A stretch of 64,000 bases of DNA from assembly GCA_024278455.1 (NCBI GenBank), contig JAJRTE010000272.1, forward strand, positions 1 through 64,000. The letters run 5' to 3'. How positions within the stretch are numbered: the first letter of the stretch is position 1; every line of letters starts with the position of its first letter. This document shows, piece by piece, positions 1-9,043 of this stretch. Both the position numbers and the translations under genes were made by a program. Under the pieces are notes generated by a model. That model saw only the letters and a program-made list of their open reading frames with translations, was not told the DNA's origin and did no database searches. This DNA is from Myxococcota bacterium. GTDB lineage: Bacteria; Myxococcota_A; UBA796; JAJRTE01.

Positions 1-232
1 CCGAAAACGCCCTGGAAGGCGGGTCACAGCCTATTTGGAGCGGATGTCACCCCAGGCCGACTACGACGCAAGAGGAGGAGAAAGCAGACAGTAGGTAGAA
101 AAACGGCACGCCACGCACGACGTTGGCACCGGGACCGGTCTGCTCGTCCCCCGTCGAACCCCATTCGATCGCACCAGGTCGCCCACCCGACCGGCAGCCT
201 CGCGCCCACATATTCAGCTCTCTTGAACGCAC
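1..232. other. Window edge, no gene recognised
   Basis: No coding region here can be supported. All three forward frames either stop early or give low-complexity arginine-rich translations. A short open stretch running in from the left edge stops near base 92 and could be the tail of a gene outside the window, but nothing in it is recognisable. The stretch leads directly into a decayed defence-type gene. Confidence 0.4.
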
Positions 233-970
233 GTGGGGCGGGGACCCGCTCGCAGCCTCAAGATCCCCGGAAGCACGGAGCCGCAAGTACTCCCATCTCC
301 CCCAAGACCCTTGCAGCGCGGATGGCTCGACGTGGGAACGGGCAGGACAAGGCATGCGATCTTCAGGGAGGGTAGCGGGAGTGAAGGAGATCCCACCTGG
401 ATTCTGCGCCCGGATACCAGGGCACCTTGTTTCCGTTCGGGGTCTGATCGTTGTACCATCCGCGGGTACTTCCTCGCCGGCGGCAAGTCCGTCGACGTGG
501 AGCTGCGCATGCACCGATCCGGAGAGGTGCGTCTCCAGGGGCACGCCAAGCGATTCCAGAAAGCCATCGAGGCGCATGCTGGTATTCTGGATCCGCGGGA
601 TATGACAGCGAGGTTCCTGTTTTCCCTGGCCGGGCTCAATCCCGAACCGCTTTTTGTCCCGGGCCTGCTCTATTTTCACAGCTACCGGAAGGTCCAAGAA
701 GGGAGTCCGGAACTCGGGATGATGGTCGAACGTAGACCGCTGTTTCGCAGGACGCGGTTTCGGCCGGGATTCGCATTCCCCATCAGCACGTTCAAGCTCG
801 AGATTTTGCGGGCCATGATGGGGCAAGCGCGCCTGTTCGAAGGTATCGACGACGAAGAACAGGAGGCTGGCGATGCCCTGACCAGGCTCAACGACTTGGT
901 GGTGCGGTACGCAGCGGGTAGGATCGAAAAGCTGAGACCGTCCCCGGACAGCACCATCGAGTTATGGTAG
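233..970 (+). pseudogene. ATPase part of a decayed AAA/OLD-like ATPase-TOPRIM gene
   Basis: The 245-residue reading frame becomes protein-like only from about residue 80. That part resembles the middle of large AAA-family ATPases whose C-terminus carries a TOPRIM nuclease domain (OLD, Gabija or retron-effector relatives); short signatures are LYFHSYRKVQEG and the segment FKLEILRAMMGQA. No Walker A (GxxGxGKS/T), no ABC-type signature and no Walker B box are visible, so the nucleotide-binding core is missing on both sides. The first 80 codons read like untranslated sequence. The frame ends by overlapping the ATG of the TOPRIM fragment at 964. Family assignment is from remembered sequence patterns. 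The absence of the ATPase boxes is seen directly. Confidence 0.5.
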
Positions 971-1854
971 ACGAACTCTTGCGGGGCAAGATTCGCATCG
1001 AGCCACTCGGGCCGGCCTACCACCTCAGGAGTGCCGCCGAAGCCCTGTTCCGCTATCACCCGGACTACTACTTCCTGATCGATCGGGATCACCTCGATGA
1101 CGATCAGGTCGAACGGAGCTGGCGCCAGTTTCCAGACCCGGAGAGCGCCAATCTGCTGATCTGGCGTCGCAGGGAGATCGAGAGCTACTTCCTCATCCCG
1201 GAGTATGTGGCCCGGTCACGGTACCTCTCGGCGTCTGGGGACGAGTTGGCGCAGGTCATCCTGGAGCGCAGCAGGGCGCGTCTCTATATCGACGCGGCCA
1301 ACCTGGTCGTCATTGCGATTCGAGAGGAGCAGAAGGCCAACTGGATTCGACCGTTTACCGATGTCGCCGAGTTCCAGACCCGGCAGGAAGCCCTCGAGAG
1401 GTTGCTCGCTGTCGATGCGTTCGCCGAAAGACACGCCATCGTCGCCCAGACGATGACCTCTGCCACTGTCACGGAGAAGTTCGAGGCGGTTGTGGAAAGA
1501 ATGACGGGCGGAACTGAACCGCTCCAGTTCGGATGTGGGGACTGGCTGGCAATGCTCAAGGGGAAGGAGATCCTGGGGCAGGTCGCAAACAGCCATTGCT
1601 TCACCGTCCGCGATGGGCGGAAGAAGACCTTGCGGGGCCACAAGAAGCTGGTCGTGATCGCCCGGGAACTCGTGAGACAACCCATCGAGGACCAGCCACA
1701 CGATCCACCTGTTCGGAATGTAGACGCGGCGTCTCGCCGCGTCCTCTCTGCCCGAGGCGCCGGGAGAGGGCACCTGCGGGCGGACCAGCGAACGCCTTGT
1801 CCGCGCAGGACAATCGACTCGAATTGTAGCCATCCTTTCCACCGGCGCATTTGA
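964..1854 (+). pseudogene. TOPRIM-domain part of the same decayed gene
   Basis: Residues about 35-60 contain FLIDRDHLDDDQ and then NLLIWRRREIESYFL, a pattern typical of the TOPRIM-like C-terminal nuclease domain of OLD-type ATPases: acidic residues after a hydrophobic strand, then an IWRRxEIExYFL helix. The homologous part runs to roughly residue 235. The last 60 residues are arginine/serine-rich and look like read-through of non-coding DNA. The start overlaps the end of the ATPase fragment by a few bases, and the conserved segment that should join them (signature motif, Walker B) is absent, so this looks like an internal deletion inside one former gene. It could still be expressed as a separate domain protein, but there is no good ribosome site before it. 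Confidence 0.5.
1723..1743. terminator. Perfect 9-bp GC hairpin
   Basis: Nine bases (GACGCGGCG) are followed by a 3-base loop and the exact complement. There is no T-run on either side. It lies inside the decayed tail of the TOPRIM fragment, probably past its true end, and could be a Rho-independent-like stem or a repeat relic. A similar CGCGGCGTCTC hairpin occurs at 2999-3022. Confidence 0.35.
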
Positions 1855-1903
1855 TGTTGGGACACGTACTGACAGACCAGGTCTCGCACCAATGGGAGGT
1901 AGC

Positions 1904-2830
1904 ATGAGCCAGTTTCCTGATGCAACGCCGATCCGTCCTTTCCGTCTTCTGTTTCTCGCCGCCATCCTGACACTGGGCATGGGAATCGACGAGGGATGCC
2001 CGGCGGACCAGGACGGTGACGGCTGGACAGTCCAGCAGGGAGATTGTGACGATTCCAACGCCGATGTCTATCCGGGAGCCGAAGAACTGTGCGATGGGTT
2101 GGACAACGACTGCGACGGCGACGTGGACGAGGGCTGCCCGGCGGAGTGCCGTACCAACGCCGACTGCGGCGATGCCGAGTACTGCTACTTCGAGGAGGGG
2201 TGCAGTGTGGACAGCACCGGCCGTCCTGGTACGTGCGAGCTTCGGCCCGAAGTCTGCCCGCTCTATTACTCCCCCGTGTGTGGCTGCGACGGCCGGACCT
2301 ATGGCAACGAGTGCGAGGCGGCCGCGGCAGGCGTCAACGTGGACTATGCCGGGGAATGCGTGTCCGTTCCTCCCCCAACTCTCGAGCCCGGGTTCGAGCG
2401 AACCCTCACGGTGACCGGGGGCTGCGGCGACGCCATCCTCTACGCCGCCAACCCCGACGATACGATCGCCATCGTGTTTCGCGTGGACGGCGTCATCGAT
2501 TCGAGCGGTGTCGAGACCGCCTACCGGTGGGAACTCCCTTCGCCCGACGTGAGCCTCGAGGTGCGCTTGGGCCAGAACGTGACCCACGCGGTGTGCAACG
2601 ATGCCCTCTACCTCGAGACGGTGATCGAAAACACCTATCTGCCGGGGCAAGGCCTGGCCACCCTGATCGTCACACCGACCGGAGAACCCGAACCGTGGGG
2701 CGAGTACCTGTCCGAAGCCTACCTGACCCTCGAGGACGTGATCTGGATTACCGCGCTTTCTTCGTCCACGGGGCCTGTGGAAATGGCCTTCTTCGAAATG
2801 AACGCCACGATCGGGTGGTATCCCGGGTAG
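1904..2830 (+). CDS. Secreted MopE-type metal-binding and Kazal-domain protein
   Basis: An exported protein of about 308 residues. The start at 1904 is preferred over the in-frame ATG at 1892 because a GGGAGGT ribosome site falls between them. A signal peptide with the core LLFLAAILTLGM precedes a MopE-type putative metal-binding motif (DQDGDGW...DCDD...CDGLDNDCDGDVDEGC), known from myxobacterial and methanotroph surface proteins. Next comes a cysteine-rich Kazal-like inhibitor segment (PVCGCDGRTYGNEC). The C-terminal 160 residues are a beta-rich domain I do not recognise. Kazal domains usually inhibit serine proteases, and a subtilase follows at 3567, but pairing the two is only a guess. No catalytic motifs are seen. 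It stands alone, with about 700 gene-free bases downstream. Confidence 0.8.
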   Translation: MSQFPDATPIRPFRLLFLAAILTLGMGIDEGCPADQDGDGWTVQQGDCDDSNADVYPGAEELCDGLDNDCDGDVDEGCPAECRTNADCGDAEYCYFEEGCSVDSTGRPGTCELRPEVCPLYYSPVCGCDGRTYGNECEAAAAGVNVDYAGECVSVPPPTLEPGFERTLTVTGGCGDAILYAANPDDTIAIVFRVDGVIDSSGVETAYRWELPSPDVSLEVRLGQNVTHAVCNDALYLETVIENTYLPGQGLATLIVTPTGEPEPWGEYLSEAYLTLEDVIWITALSSSTGPVEMAFFEMNATIGWYPG

Positions 2831-3566
2831 AAGCAAGGTGGACGTCGCGTCGCGTCACGTCAGGCATCGCGGTCAGCCCTCCCTCGCCCCGCCGCATGAA
2901 AAAGCGAATATGCCCATGCAGCGCTCTCCCTGACCCGCTCACGATCTGCCATAGTGCCGTCGGCATGCTGGAGCCCCGGGTCACGCCAGGCCAGGCGGCC
3001 GCGGCGTCTCTCCACGCCGCGGCGCGTACCTGAGACGGGGTAAGTAGATGTGGCGCGTTCGATCCGGAGGCCTCCAGCGCCTCTCGGCCGGTATTCCTTC
3101 CTGTCCCCTCCCGTACCACGTAGTCAGGCTCGGCTTCGCGGCGCGTGGTCGTGCGCACCATCGGCGCACCACGGCGTCGCGCCGGTCCGCCCTGGTGACG
3201 GGGCTGGATGGGCGATCGGCGACGAGAGGATAACAGCCATTGTCTCTCAGGACGACCACACGATGTTGAACGATTTCGATGGACGAACCCGCGTTCTCCG
3301 CGGAATGCCGTACTACCTGCTTTTGGCGCTATTCTTGGGAGTTGGAGCATGCTGTGTGGTTTTCCCGGCGAGCGGGCGTTGCAATCAATTATCATCCGGA
3401 CGACGAACATGCAGCGGGATACTTTTTTGCTAAAGCCCCTCCCTGGTCGAGTCGATGCCGGAGAAGGCGACACCCGTAGCACCTTGACCATTCGAGGGTG
3501 ACGATTTGTGGGGCGGACAGGCCGTCCTTGCAAACCGGCCCGAAGAGAACGCCGGAGGAGGAAGGC
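2831..3566. other. Gene-free stretch with one strong hairpin
   Basis: No reading frame here looks protein-like. Bases 2999-3022 form a perfect 9-bp stem (CCGCGGCGT, 6-base loop, complement), plausibly the end of the transcript of the MopE/Kazal gene although no T-run follows. The AT-richer part around 3340-3440 is the likely promoter region of the subtilase gene, but I see no convincing -35/-10 pair. Confidence 0.4.
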
Positions 3567-5612
3567 ATGCGAGGACAAGCAATCACCAGAACGGGAGCTT
3601 CCTGGTTGGGCGCGGCCGTCTTGTTGGGCCTGGTTGGGGTACCGTCGCCCGACGTGGTGGCGAATGAGACCACGAACGGCGAGCCTGCTTGGGCGGAGTG
3701 TTCCCACGCTTCCTGGCTCGATGATGCACCCATGGCTCGGGACCTGAGACGATTCCTCGAGCGGTCGGCTTGCAGCGATTGTCCTGTCAAACTCATTGTC
3801 CAGACGTGGGTGCCGGTATCAACCGTGGTGGGCGACCTGGCGCAACGTCTTCCGCTCCAGGTCGACCGGGTGCTGGAGGGTATCGATGCCTTTGCCGCTC
3901 GCGTTCCGGCCGGCTACGTTCCGGCGCTGTTGCAGGATCCTCGAGTCAAGTGGATCTCTCCGGACCGGAAAGTCTCGGCGACGAGTTTCGTTCCCTCGAG
4001 CGCCATGAAGAGCACGACGACCAACGAACCGAACGATCCGAACCACCTGGCCATCACCACCGGTGCGAGCCAGGTCATCGCGTCGGTGGCCAGGCCGTCG
4101 GGGATCAACGGCAGCGGCATCGGTGTGGCGATTCTCGATTCGGGGATTTTCCGCACGAGTTGCGCATTCCGGAAGCTCACCGAGCCGAGCCAGTCTCGAG
4201 TCCTGTACTGGGAGGATTTCACCGACGACACGCTAGGCCCGCGCGACGAGATCATGGGAGGGGACTTGCACGGGCACGGGAGCCACGCCGCGAGCATGGC
4301 GGTCGGCAATGGCTGCCAATCCGACTACCTCGAGGTGTGGGCCGGGTTGGCCCGAAACGCGGACATCATGGCGTTGCGCGTTCTCAACAGGGACGGCATG
4401 GGGGACAGCAGCGATGTGATCGCGGCGATCGACCGGGTCATCAAGCACCGGGCGGAGTACAACATTCGTGTTATCAACCTTTCGCTTGGCACGACTCCGG
4501 GGGAATCCTATCGAACCGACCCGCTGTGTGTTGCGGTGGAGCGGGCGGTGGACGCCGGCCTCGTCGTTGTCGTGGCCGCGGGCAATTACGGCACCAACGA
4601 CCAGGGAGAGATGGTCTACGGCGGCATCCTGAGCCCCGCCATCGACCCGAAGGTCATCACCGTCGGCGCCACGGACACTCGAGGCACCAATCTCCTCTCG
4701 GACGACGCCATGGCGACATTCTCGTCTCGAGGGCCGACGCTCGGCTGCTACGGCGACACCGAGGACACCTGCGACATGCTGCTGAAGCCGGACATCGTGG
4801 CGCCGGGGACCTACCTGGAGGGCGTGGTCTACCCGGACAGCCATCTGTACACCTACTACCCGCAGACGCACATCGAGGGGACGCGGAAATACTACTACCT
4901 CCACGGAACCAGCGTGGCTGCCCCGATCGTCACGGGCACCGTCGCGCTCATGCTGCAGCAGAACCACTCGTTGACGCCCAACCTGGTCAAGGCGATCCTG
5001 CAATACACGGCCATCCCGTTCGTGGATATCGGCGTGCTCGACCAGGGCGCCGGGCGGATCAACGTGGCCGGGGCGGTCGAGATGGCCGCGGCACTTCGTG
5101 GAGACATCACCAACCTCGAGGAGGGAGACGCCATGTTGCCGTCGGGCGGCACGCTGCCGGTTCCCTACACCGAGATCGCTGGTCAGGATTGGAGCTGGAA
5201 CCAGATGTTCTTCTGGGAGTGGCGTGCCATTTCCGGTGACGCGCCGTTCCGAACCATGCAGGGTCCCTGGAAGGATGCGGAAGCCTACGCCTTGGGCGGT
5301 GGTGTGATCTACCCCGAAATGGAAGTGACCATGGACATGGAAGGGGAGGACTTCGTGTGGGCCGGGGCCTATGCCTGGGAGCGCTCGAGCTTCGTGTGGG
5401 GCGGGAGTTTCACTTATGGCGGCCTGGTGATGGACTACGACTACTACGCATCCTGGGCCTACCAGCTCGACGAAGACCCCATCTCGGAAGAAGACCCGGA
5501 TGAGCGCCGCAGCTTCGTTTGGGGCGGTTCCGTGGTCAGCGTGGATACACTCAACACGCCCAATACCGCCCTCGTGGATGGGCAGAACATGAGCTGGGGC
5601 TACCCGCTTTGA
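3567..5612 (+). CDS. Secreted subtilisin-like serine protease (S8) with SFVWGGS-repeat tail
   Basis: A 681-residue exported peptidase. The ATG at 3567 has an excellent ribosome site (GGAGGAGG) and opens a signal peptide (core WLGAAVLLGLVG). A short propeptide-like segment follows, then the S8 domain with its full catalytic set: Asp191 in VAILDSG, His237 in GHGSHAAS, Asn in VVAAGNYG and Ser449 in HGTSVAAP. After about residue 510 the fold changes to an aromatic, acidic tail of about 170 residues with FVW repeats (DFVWAGAY, SSFVWGGSF, RSFVWGGSV). These recall the tandem tryptophan-rich tail repeats of AprX-type subtilases, but the exact unit differs. Residues expected for activity are all present. 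The tail may serve sorting or surface retention (inference). The gene is apparently monocistronic. Confidence 0.92.
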   Translation: MRGQAITRTGASWLGAAVLLGLVGVPSPDVVANETTNGEPAWAECSHASWLDDAPMARDLRRFLERSACSDCPVKLIVQTWVPVSTVVGDLAQRLPLQVDRVLEGIDAFAARVPAGYVPALLQDPRVKWISPDRKVSATSFVPSSAMKSTTTNEPNDPNHLAITTGASQVIASVARPSGINGSGIGVAILDSGIFRTSCAFRKLTEPSQSRVLYWEDFTDDTLGPRDEIMGGDLHGHGSHAASMAVGNGCQSDYLEVWAGLARNADIMALRVLNRDGMGDSSDVIAAIDRVIKHRAEYNIRVINLSLGTTPGESYRTDPLCVAVERAVDAGLVVVVAAGNYGTNDQGEMVYGGILSPAIDPKVITVGATDTRGTNLLSDDAMATFSSRGPTLGCYGDTEDTCDMLLKPDIVAPGTYLEGVVYPDSHLYTYYPQTHIEGTRKYYYLHGTSVAAPIVTGTVALMLQQNHSLTPNLVKAILQYTAIPFVDIGVLDQGAGRINVAGAVEMAAALRGDITNLEEGDAMLPSGGTLPVPYTEIAGQDWSWNQMFFWEWRAISGDAPFRTMQGPWKDAEAYALGGGVIYPEMEVTMDMEGEDFVWAGAYAWERSSFVWGGSFTYGGLVMDYDYYASWAYQLDEDPISEEDPDERRSFVWGGSVVSVDTLNTPNTALVDGQNMSWGYPL

Positions 5613-5832
5613 TCAAGGAGTCGACCCGGCCGGACCAGGACCGGGTGAACCCGGGGCGACCCTCGCCCGCGCTTCCCCCGCCGAATGCTCGCCCCTTCCA
5701 TCGTCGTCTCGAGGCCCCTTTCTCGTCACGTTTCCGGCTGACGATTCCACGAACACCCGGTCGCCCCCTGCTGACAACCTCCCGCCTGCGTGGTACACTT
5801 CCTCCAACGAATGGCCTGGAGGCGGAGAACGG

Positions 5833-8800
5833 ATGCGGGACAGCCTCACCACCATAGACCGCTTTCTGAACGCGCTTCGACACCGTTCCGCCGTGATCGG
5901 AGGCCTCGAGGTGTGTGCGCTCGCGGGGACCCTGTTCTGCGCCCTGACCCTTCTGGCTGCCGGTCTCGGCGCCCTCAAGCTGGCACACGAAGCCCTGATC
6001 GCCCTTTTCTGGCTTCTCGTTTTCGGCATCCCGGCCGCCTGGTGGATCCGGGTTGCGCTCCCGAGGCACCTCGAGGTGCGTGGCCGTCGAGCGGCCGCCC
6101 GCACCGTCGATCGTCGCATCCCCTCGACGGAATTCATGACCCTGACAGCCGTCGAACTCACCGGCGAGCAGGCGGTATTGCCCGAGTTCTCGCGCTCCCT
6201 CATCGATGCGGCCGTCGAGGAAGCAGCGGACCGTATCCGGTTCCTTCCGGTCAGCCGTGTGCTCTCGTATCGTCTCCTCGTGCCGTGGCTCGTGGCGCTC
6301 GCCTGTTCTGCGGCGATGCTGGTCGCGACGGCCTGGTTGGCCCCCGGGCCGTTCGCCGCCAGTCTTCGCGCTTTTTTTTCGCCGCCGGTCCGCGTCGCAG
6401 CGCCGCTCCTGCCATCCCCGCCACCCGACCTGAGTGATGGTCCGGAACTGGGCGACATCACCCTGACCCTGGACTTTCCGGCCTATCTGCGCCGGGATGC
6501 GAAGATCCTCGAGAACGCCAGCGGCGAGGTCTTCGCGCCGCTGGGCACCCTCGTCAACCTCTCGGCGAAGTGTGCCATCGATGCGGAGCGCGCGACTGTG
6601 CTGGTGGATGACGGGCCTCCCATCGCCGCCACGCTGAGCGCCGAGGGTCGTATCACCGCCACGTTCCTGGTGGAGCGGGAAGGCGCCTACCGCGTCCAGC
6701 TTTTTCCGCCGAGTAGCGACGCCCCGGTCGTCACCCGGGCATACCCCATCGCTGTCGAGACCGACGCCGTGCCCACGATCGCGCTTTTCGGGCTCGAGCC
6801 GTCCAACGAAATCACGGCCAACGATGCCGTACCGTTCTCCTTCCGTGCCGAAGACGACCATGGCTTGACTCGAGTCGACATCGTGGTGAGCGGGGCGCAC
6901 GGAACCGCCCGAAGGACGCTGAGGAACATCGACCCCGGGAGGGACTGGGAGGAGGCTCGAGTCACCTGGTATCCCGCGGAATGGGACGTGGACAGCAACG
7001 GCAGCGTCACGCTGTGGCTCGAGGTGCGGGACAACGACACCGTATCCGGCCCCAAGGTTGGCGTCTCGGAACGCTACGACATGATCCTCGCCGGCCCCGA
7101 AAGACAGCACGCCAGGGTGCTCGAGGCCAAGGAAGCTTTGAAGGAGACCTTGATCGCCCTGCTCGGCGACCTCTTGGTGCAGCATGAGGGCCGCTCCCAG
7201 TCGAAGCCTCCAGACGTTCACAAGGCCGAACGCGCCATGCTCGACCAGGACACCCAGCGCGTGTTCGCCGCGTTCGCCGAACTCGCCGCGTTGATGGACG
7301 CCGACCCGCTCGAGGAGATCACGGTCCTGCGCGCATCGAGCGCTTTGCAGGAAGAGTTGCTCGATCGCTGGGACGCCCTCTCGCGCCTCCTGGACAAACG
7401 GGTCGAAGGCGACCAGGAGTCCTTCACCGCGCCGGGCGACAGGGCGTTTCGGTTGGCACGCCAACAGTTCATAGAGACCGTGGAACGCGCCGTGCTCAGC
7501 ATGGAATCCTTCGCCAACCTCCAGCGGATGGAGACCCTCGCCGCCCAGGGCCGCGATCTTCGACGGACCGGCGACACCTTGCGCGACATGCTCGAGGCGC
7601 TCCAGCGGTCGGGCGAGGCACCGGACATCCAGGCGCTGCTGGCCAGGCTGGACGACATGGAACGGCAGCTCGCACAGATGGCAGCCAGGTTCGCGGCGCT
7701 GGACCGGTTGAGCGCAGAGTGGTTCCAGAATCCAACCGGCGAAACCCGGGAACTCCAGGAAATGATGGACCGGATCCGGGAGGCCATCCGGAACGGCGAC
7801 ATGGCAGCGGCCGGAAAGACCCTCGAGGACTACCTCCAGGCGACCGAGGAGTTGCTCGCCGCCCTCGAGGACATGCAGAGGGAGGAATTCGAAGGCCTGC
7901 GCGACGAGGTGGTCAAGGACATGGAGGGCGTGATCGAGGGCCTGCGGCAGATGGAACGCCAGCAGAAAACCCTGCTCGCGGACACCGAGGCGACGAGGGA
8001 AGCGCTGCGGCAGGAGGTGGGCCTGACCGACGACTACCTCGACGGCACGATCGAGCGGGCGCTGAAGAAAGTCGATAGGATCCGGGACCAGGTGGACCGG
8101 GCGCAAGCGGCGGTCAAGGCAGCGGGCGTGCCGGCGACATCGGCCCAGGAGCGCCGGACGCGCGAACTGCTCGATCAGCTCGGGACCCTCGAGGCCGCGT
8201 TGCGCGCTCGAGACCTCCTCCAGTCCCACCGGGAGGCCGTGGAGACCTTGAGGGGAAGCCGTGTGGTTGAGGCCGGGTTGAACATCCTCGAGACGCGGGT
8301 TCGCGCGGACTTGCCAGCGGCCCGCACCCATGCTCGAGCTGCCGTGGCCGAGAGCGAAGCGCTTTTGCGCGAACTCGACGACCTGCTCAATCGCATGGAA
8401 CGGTTGCAACAGGCGGGCGTTCCCCAGGGCCAGGGCCTGGCCGCGCGGCAACGGTCGCTGCAACGTCAGGGGGAAGCCCTCGGGCAGCGCCTCGACCGCT
8501 ACGCCGAAGACTCCCCCCTGATTCCCTCGCAATGGGGACAGCGCATCCAGCAGGCCGCCCAGTCCATGGACGCCGCATCCCAGAAGCTCGAGACCGGGGA
8601 ACTGTCCGGCGGCGCCGGCGACGAACAGGTGGCCCTTCGCGAAATCGGCAGCCTCCTCCAGGAACTGGAAAGCGCTCGAGAGCAGATTGCTCAGCGCATG
8701 CGTGGAGGCACCGGAGGCCGCGGGAAGATACGCTTCATGCCCAATTCGGGAGGCCGCCGCGGACAGCGCGAATACTGGGGCGGGCGTGAAATGCGCGTCG

Positions 8801-8934
8801 GGCGTGTGGACATCTCCAAGGAGTTCGAGGCACCAGAGGCGTACCGGAGAGAGATCATGGAGGGCATGCAGGGCGAGGCCCCGGCCCGATACAAGCAGCT
8901 CAACCGCGACTACTATGAAAAGCTCGTCCACTGA
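5833..8934 (+). CDS. DUF4175-like membrane protein with long coiled coil
   Basis: A 1033-residue protein starting at an ATG with GGAGGCGGAG upstream. The N-terminus has two or three membrane segments (LEVCALAGTLFCALTLLAAGL and LIALFWLLVFGIPAAWW, then LLVPWLVALACSAAMLVATAW near residue 160). A beta-rich periplasmic part follows (about 200-420), then several hundred residues of charged heptad-like coiled coil (about 430-960). The end carries the pattern YRREIMEGMQ...YKQLNRDYYEKL, which in my memory closes DUF4175-type proteins linked to MoxR/Bat-type loci. The function of the family is unknown, and a role in envelope organisation is inferred. The membrane-anchored gluzincin/TPR gene follows 109 bases later on the same strand, so the two probably form an operon. 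No catalytic motif is visible. Confidence 0.72.
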   Translation: MRDSLTTIDRFLNALRHRSAVIGGLEVCALAGTLFCALTLLAAGLGALKLAHEALIALFWLLVFGIPAAWWIRVALPRHLEVRGRRAAARTVDRRIPSTEFMTLTAVELTGEQAVLPEFSRSLIDAAVEEAADRIRFLPVSRVLSYRLLVPWLVALACSAAMLVATAWLAPGPFAASLRAFFSPPVRVAAPLLPSPPPDLSDGPELGDITLTLDFPAYLRRDAKILENASGEVFAPLGTLVNLSAKCAIDAERATVLVDDGPPIAATLSAEGRITATFLVEREGAYRVQLFPPSSDAPVVTRAYPIAVETDAVPTIALFGLEPSNEITANDAVPFSFRAEDDHGLTRVDIVVSGAHGTARRTLRNIDPGRDWEEARVTWYPAEWDVDSNGSVTLWLEVRDNDTVSGPKVGVSERYDMILAGPERQHARVLEAKEALKETLIALLGDLLVQHEGRSQSKPPDVHKAERAMLDQDTQRVFAAFAELAALMDADPLEEITVLRASSALQEELLDRWDALSRLLDKRVEGDQESFTAPGDRAFRLARQQFIETVERAVLSMESFANLQRMETLAAQGRDLRRTGDTLRDMLEALQRSGEAPDIQALLARLDDMERQLAQMAARFAALDRLSAEWFQNPTGETRELQEMMDRIREAIRNGDMAAAGKTLEDYLQATEELLAALEDMQREEFEGLRDEVVKDMEGVIEGLRQMERQQKTLLADTEATREALRQEVGLTDDYLDGTIERALKKVDRIRDQVDRAQAAVKAAGVPATSAQERRTRELLDQLGTLEAALRARDLLQSHREAVETLRGSRVVEAGLNILETRVRADLPAARTHARAAVAESEALLRELDDLLNRMERLQQAGVPQGQGLAARQRSLQRQGEALGQRLDRYAEDSPLIPSQWGQRIQQAAQSMDAASQKLETGELSGGAGDEQVALREIGSLLQELESAREQIAQRMRGGTGGRGKIRFMPNSGGRRGQREYWGGREMRVGRVDISKEFEAPEAYRREIMEGMQGEAPARYKQLNRDYYEKLVH

Positions 8935-9043
8935 CAGGCCGCGGAGGGCGCGGCCGAGCGGCTCGAGTTCCCGGGCACGTCCCGGTCCCTGCCACGGGCA
9001 GGCGGGCAGTGCTCCGCGCTCTTGCTGGGCGAAGGGAGACGCC

